Below, one piece after another: positions 59,121-64,000 of a stretch of DNA of 64,000 nt. The DNA is from Rhipicephalus microplus (lineage: Eukaryota > Arthropoda > Arachnida > Ixodida > Ixodidae). The stretch is from NCBI RefSeq assembly GCF_043290135.1, contig NC_134710.1, forward strand, positions 204,684,192 to 204,748,191. The letters are read 5' to 3'. The notes beneath the pieces were generated by a model. That model was not told the DNA's origin and searched no databases. It saw only the letters and a program-made list of their open reading frames with translations. Position 1 is the stretch's first letter; the number at the start of each line of letters is the position of its first letter. The position numbers and the translations under genes were made by a program.

Positions 59121-59851
59121 ACGGTACAAGCGTCCATTGACTACAGGCGTCAGAATATGTGATTATCATAATGGCTCCGCGGTCGAAAGACGGTACCCCA
59201 CTACGAAAGGCACACGCGATACGACACCTATTCACTCAAGTCTATGTATAGTGGGTGCATAACAAATTTTGAAAAGTTTTGTGACTGAATGTTTGAAATA
59301 CGCACAAGGAACAACATCTCGATATCGCATTAAACTCCAAAAGTTGGAGCTTAAGGGTCCCCTATAATGTTTTCAGAATCCTTACATATTTCCGGCTACT
59401 CTTATTTTTTCCTTCTCTTTAAAATTCCTACGTTCCCGCAATAGTATTATCGGACGTGTAACTGATAAAACAAGATGCAGAATCAAAGTGTGCACGGAAC
59501 ATATCTTGATACAAGGACGTTTAGGGTAAAAAATTGGGCCAATCCCACGCTTTATAGGAATCAATATAATGTGAAGAAGCCAGCAATAAGCTGCATGCAT
59601 CACCTTATTGGTCTTTGAAATATGTTAAGTAATTGATATCATGACATGCAGTTCGACATCTCCTGTTTTTCATGCATGAATGCAAACACCATATGATATT
59701 AACCGGGCTACTGAAACGTATATTCTGGTATACTCACTGCACGATCTTTCGTCAACGTTTGTCACGCGCTCTTTTTATACTGAATCAATTTTGATGTATC
59801 TGCTGGTAACTAAACGGTCGGAATGTCACTATGAGTGGAGAATGTGGGTCT

Positions 59852-59976
<125 letters not shown>

Positions 59977-60126
59977 GTGGTCAAACTCACCTATGTTCGC
60001 TAAGAAATGCTGCACATTTAAAAGCCATAACAAAAAACTAAAAGCGAGTGCAAACGTTGTTTATTTGTGATAACATTCACGTTAAGCTTAGTTCAATCAC
60101 TGTACAGACTCGTCAAAGTCGAGCAG

Positions 60127-60373
60127 CTGCCCCGCCGTGGTGGTCTAGTGGCTAAGGTACTCGGCTGCTGACCCGCAGGTCGCGGGTTCGAATCCCGGCT
60201 GCGGCGGCTGCATTTCCGATGGAGGTGGAACGGTTGTAGGCCCGTGTGCTCAGATTAGGGTGCACGTTAAAGAACCCTAGGTGCTCGAAATTTCCGGAGC
60301 CCTCCGCTACGGCGTCTCTCATAATCATATGGTGGTTTTGGGACGTTAAACCCCACAAATCAATCAATCAATG
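60127..60373 (+). mobile_element. Ruka-type SINE, full length, well preserved
   Basis: Canonical A-box (TGGTCTAGTGG) and B-box (GGGTTCGAATCCC), intact body, three AATC units. A perfect 12-bp duplication AAAGTCGAGCAG flanks it at 60115-60126 and 60374-60385. It is one of the youngest copies in the window. Confidence 0.98.
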
Positions 60374-60385
60374 AAAGTCGAGCAG

Positions 60386-62030
60386 ATATTGATGATGAAT
60401 CTCGCAGCTCAAGGGTGTCAAAGAAAGGATACTTGAAGCAAAGCGTGTCTTTTAAATACCACATAAAACAGCAGCTAACCGGCGCCTTCCGCGGGCAACA
60501 ATACCTGCCAGAGCGACGGGCGCCGCGGCGCAAGTGAAACTAACTTGCGTTCACGCGTTTCGCTGCCGCTCATCAACGCTACCAGCAACGCTCTGTCTCT
60601 CGCATGTGAAAGAGGCTTTGCCATGCAGTCGCATGCGTGTTCTGCCTTGCCTCGCGTGTTATCGTGCACGATAAACTGATTTTACTTCGTTTTCTGCGTT
60701 TGCGAGTACGCAAGCGGATATAGCACTGCGTATTCGAAAAGAGCGAAATCCTTACTGGCTCAAAGCTTAGTGCTGACATTTCACGTCTTTTATGAAGCAA
60801 ATAGTGGCAAGTGAGGTAGAGGGATTTTAGAAAGGGTAGTCAAGGCGAGAAAGATACTACTGCTTCTTATTTGAACTCGGTGTGGTTTAGCGGCTTCGTA
60901 AACGTACGCGCATGCTTGCTGTGGAGGGCTAGTTTGGTCGGATATGACAGAGCGCGGATAGCGCGTCCGACCGAAAGGAATCGTTAGCCAGCGGCAGCTT
61001 AAAATGTTTACTATAACACACCACCGCAATTCTTCCGTTGCTCTGTCATTCGAATTGACGTCCAGCTGACATGCGGGAAAGCACACCCAGATATAACGAC
61101 AAATAGCGTGGCCGCCAGTGATTTTTTCAGGCGCTACTTGTATTCTGCAGCTGGCCGCTATGCGCAAATGCGTGATCGATGCATTCCGCTTGACGTGTCG
61201 CCAGCGACCAAATAGAACGCCTAGAGAAGGACTCTTTTGTGTCAAAGTTTTTGTTGAGTGTTTCCTTGCGATAGTTTGTTCATGGCTGAGCAAAAAGTTT
61301 TGCCCTTAGCTCTCGACACAAAGGCAGCGCTGCAAAATTGGTGCGATGACTGAGAGAGCAGCGCTGGCAGAATTAAAAAAAAACGTATCTTTGGTACGTG
61401 CTTTTTTGCCATTAGCTTGTTGGCTACCCTGAGCACATGTTCAGCAGCGAGAGTGAATAAAATTTGCTCTACCGGACATTTTTTAGCTTAGCTGTTTTTG
61501 TGAATACAGAACAAAATTTTAGCAGTTTTTGTGAATACAGGAGCAACGTTATGAGGGCAACAACATATAAAAAGAGTCCTGGCTTGCCATGCTCATGCAG
61601 AAGTCACGACGTTCTTGTGCTGAACACAAGAACGTCGTGACTCATTCTGTCTCGCGGGCTCAATTTTAGGACTACATTTCTACGTTGACAAAAATAAAAA
61701 AAACTTTTTTTATATTTCAGTAACGTACTTGCCTAAGTGTACTTGTGAAGTTCAGGACTTCCATCCGCCTGGTGATCAATTTCCAGGCTGCTTCATAAGT
61801 ATACTAGTAGTTGCAGATAGAATAAATGTGCTCATCAAAGGCTTCTTTCATTATCGCATTTGTCATAGTACCTGCATTGCGTCGTAATAGTGAGCATTAT
61901 TCAATTACGAGGGAACGAGAGCTGATAGGTCTTTTGAAATGAACGTTTTCCCATGTTTTTTATCTCGTAGAATTATAATAATCACGCCCTGTTACGTATA
62001 CAGTTACTGACACTATGCGTCCCTCTTGAA
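60386..62030. other. Unassigned DNA, partly GC-richer
   Basis: The 167-codon minus frame at 60790-61293 has no domain, no ATG context and no homologue in the window, so I do not call it. A short duplication (TTTTTGTGAATACAG twice) lies at 61494-61542. Confidence 0.4.
61602..61642. repeat. Hairpin with 18-bp perfect arms
   Basis: AGTCACGACGTTCTTGTG (61602-61619) pairs exactly with 61625-61642 across the loop CTGAA. No poly-T follows closely. The function is unknown. Confidence 0.95.
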
Positions 62031-62080
62031 TTTATTTATTTATTTGTTATTTATTTATTTATTTGTTTATTTATTTAATA
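62030..62080. repeat. (TTTA)n imperfect microsatellite
   Basis: About twelve TTTA units with G interruptions, beside a truncated Ruka. Confidence 0.9.
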
Positions 62081-62098
62081 CAGCGAAATCTTTAATGA

Positions 62099-62229
62099 TA
62101 TGTGGGATTTAACGTCCCAAAATTACCATATGATTATGAGAGACGCCGTAGTGGAGGGCTCCGGAAATTTTGACCACCTGGGGTTCTTTAACGTGTATCC
62201 AAATCTGAGCACACGGGCCTACAACATTT
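62099..62229 (-). mobile_element. Ruka-type SINE, 5'-truncated, perfect target duplication
   Basis: The inverted copy retains only the 3' 130 bp. The flanks CGAAATCTTTAATGA at 62084-62098 and 62230-62244 are identical (15 bp). This is clear evidence of retroposition with 5' truncation. Confidence 0.96.
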
Positions 62230-62429
62230 CGAAATCTTTAATGAAATAACAGCAGGGTTGCCGTATGTCTACTACCGTCCCCGCCGGTATCTGTAATTGC
62301 TATCACGCAAAATAAAAAAACGACATAAAAAACATGCGAGAAGGAATGGGGTTCAGCCCTAGGTTTTCTCTGTGGTATCCCAGTATTCTACCGCAGTGCC
62401 ATGCCAGTGCCCGAACTCTAAACGCAAAA

Positions 62430-63164
62430 AAAGAAAAGGCCGCAGCTTTGTCACAAAGGCGAAGCAATGAACGCGAGAGCAACAAATTGGAAGGTCATGC
62501 GCAGAATGGCAAGCAGATAGAAAGAAGCCCCACGTTTCTCACGCACAAATGACGCACGAAACGTACTCACATATACAGATGACCGTGATTAGGCGTCTCA
62601 GTTGCCCCTTCACTATGTCTTCGCAAACGGAGACCGTGCAACCATTGCAGTGACCTTTGTGAGCCTGTTAACTACAGCAGAATTGTTCCGGTGATAGGCC
62701 AAAGCGTTCTATGTTGCCTAACTGAGATAAGCGCAGGCACAGGTGAGCGTCAACTACCCCCTCCATCAGCTCTCCGTCGGGCAAAGTACGTGTGGCAGAC
62801 GAGAGCGCACCGCCACGACGTCATGACAAATTGGCGACGCGCGCTCATTGCACCATGTCATTGGTAATGCTGAAGACATGATAGTTCCCTCCAGAGATGC
62901 GCATTACCAGAAGGAAGTGGTAGGTATAAATAGATTGCCGTTTGAACGTTCAAAGAGGCTCTCCTTCGTGACTCAGTGGCTTACACCTCGAACTCACGAC
63001 TCAGAGATCCGACGTTCGATTCTGCGCACCGGAGACTTTTTCTAAATTTTATTTTTTTCTTTCTTGCGTTCATATATGTATATACAGTGAATGACGGCGA
63101 CCGCCGGTGGCAAGATTCAGCCGAGAGTGTCCATATAATTTTTTATTTCCACCGCAGTAAACAT
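62430..63164 (+). mobile_element. T1 composite repeat, uninterrupted copy
   Basis: It starts with CGCAGCTTTGTCACAAAGGCG and includes GGAAGGTCATGCGCAGAATGG, CACAAATGACGCACGAAACG, GTGCAACCATTGCAGTGACC, a TATAAATA at 62925-62932, a tRNA-like segment (TGACTCAGTGG at 62969-62979, CGTTCGATTCT at 63013-63023), and the end GAGTGTCCATATAATT. About 735 bp, non-coding. It is the reference copy for this family in the window. Confidence 0.7.
62925..63023 (+). promoter_or_regulatory. TATA box plus Pol III A/B boxes (T1 reference copy)
   Basis: TATAAATA lies 44 bp upstream of an A-box match. A B-box match lies 44 bp beyond the A-box. The order is the same as in the other T1 copy and in T2. Confidence 0.5.
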
Positions 63165-63406
63165 GCCCCACCGCAGTGGTCTAGTAGCTAAGATACTCGG
63201 CTGCTGACTCGTATGTCACCGAATCAAATCCCGGCTGCGGCGGCTGCATTTGCGATAGAAGCGATAATTATTTAGTCCCGCGGGCTTAAAGGTGGTTGCA
63301 CGGAAAAGAACCCCAGGTGGTCGAAATTTCCGGGGCTCTCCACTACGGTGACTCCCAAAATCATATGGTGGTTTTAGGACAAAAACTGCACATATCAATC
63401 AATATA
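63165..63406 (+). mobile_element. Ruka-type SINE beside T1
   Basis: A full-length, moderately diverged copy (CCCCACCGCAGTGGTCTAGTAGC head, AATCAAATCCCGGC B-box region, CACATATCAATCAAT tail). It directly follows the T1 end. The flanks TAAACATG and TAAACGCATG are at best a weak duplication. Confidence 0.92.
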
Positions 63407-64000
63407 AACGCATGAAATTCGCCCAGCCTGCGGAGAACACGCAACCCAGTTATAATGAAAGCTGGAATAGCGTGATTTCTAGAGCCCAATATAGGCTCCC
63501 TTGGGCCAACTAATACTCGTGCAAGGTACGCACTAGGTCATAAACTACCGTAATTTTCAAGAAATAGGGAAGTACCCAGTGTGCCACTATTCTTCGGATA
63601 AGCGAGGTACCCACAAAGCATGAGTAAGCAATTATGCGCACTTCGTTCGTGTTGTTACTGATAATAAACAATTATGGTTTATGCTGTTATAATGGGAAAC
63701 ATTCCATGACCCACTCGTGCCATTCATGCTGTTTTGGGCTGGTTGGTATTTAACTCTTCTACGACGCTATATTACAGATGTTGAGGCTATTATTTACCCG
63801 CCATGGCACCTAGATAGGACGTTTTTGAAAATAAATATCAAAAAGCCGCGTAACTCTGTGGTAGAATACTCGAGTGCTACGCTGAGACATCTGGTTCATA
63901 TCTCATTCATTCCTAGAAATGTTTTATTATAATGATTTCTTGAAATTTCCAAGATAGCGTAGCAGTTACGGGCACCAGCGTTGGCGGCGGCACATGCGGC
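63407..64000. other. Unassigned DNA
   Basis: The short plus frame at 63717-63932 is not recognised. Nothing else is seen. Confidence 0.45.

Noticed and set aside
60790..61293. 167-codon minus-strand frame
   Set aside because: No recognisable domain, no start context, composition like surrounding DNA.

Overview
The window looks like nuclear DNA of a hard tick (Ixodidae), probably a metastriate of the Rhipicephalus type. The main reason is at least sixteen copies or fragments of one tRNA-derived SINE. It has a tRNA-like head, a conserved body and an (AATC)n tail, and it matches what I know as Ruka, described from Rhipicephalus appendiculatus and other ixodid ticks. There are no operons, ribosome binding sites or long bacterial-type reading frames. 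I cannot support a complete host gene. The window is almost entirely layered transposable elements, microsatellites and unassigned AT-rich DNA, as expected for an intergenic or long-intron stretch of a large arthropod genome.

Layout. 1-1.2 kb: unassigned DNA and a compound microsatellite. 1.2-6.3 kb: a nearly complete but dead non-LTR retrotransposon (LINE-A, minus strand) carrying two internal Ruka insertions, a 37-bp perfect palindrome and, at its 5' end, a foldback element. 6.3-13.5 kb: (TA)n, unassigned DNA, two copies of a composite repeat (T2), an old Ruka and a possible C-terminal transposase remnant. 13.4-18.2 kb: two short LTR retrotransposons (about 2 kb each, LTRs about 110 bp, polypurine tracts) that encode only a Gag-like protein, in divergent orientation, both set in TA-repeat DNA, with an 81-bp-arm hairpin MITE between them. 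18.9-23.4 kb: T1 composite repeats and one ORF with a putative membrane helix. 24.2-26.4 kb: LINE-B, split by a DNA-transposon-like insert and by a Ruka copy. 26.9-28.4 kb: a TATC microsatellite and a minisatellite with a period of about 146 bp, interrupted by Ruka. 28.6-31.7 kb: LINE-C with two Ruka copies inside or beside it, and a third on the other strand. 33.85-34.7 kb: a mariner relic. 37.4-41.3 kb: a tRNA-like repeat (T3), then a Tx1/L1-like LINE (LINE-D) interrupted by an RTE 3' fragment with a target-site duplication. 42.4-45.5 kb: T2 copies and twin 340-bp repeats. 50.7-51.8 kb: a Ty3/gypsy Gag remnant. 52.9-54.1 kb: a palindrome-rich DNA element. 56.7-64 kb: T2, T3 and T1 copies, more Ruka and a 124-bp GATA array.

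The parts do not cooperate as a pathway. What they record is a sequence of insertions: LINEs first, then RTE, DNA elements and Ruka inside them. The two Gag-only elements look the youngest, since the LTRs of one are identical except for a 2-bp indel. Several Ruka copies are 5'-truncated and carry 12-16 bp target-site duplications, which fits mobilisation by LINE machinery.
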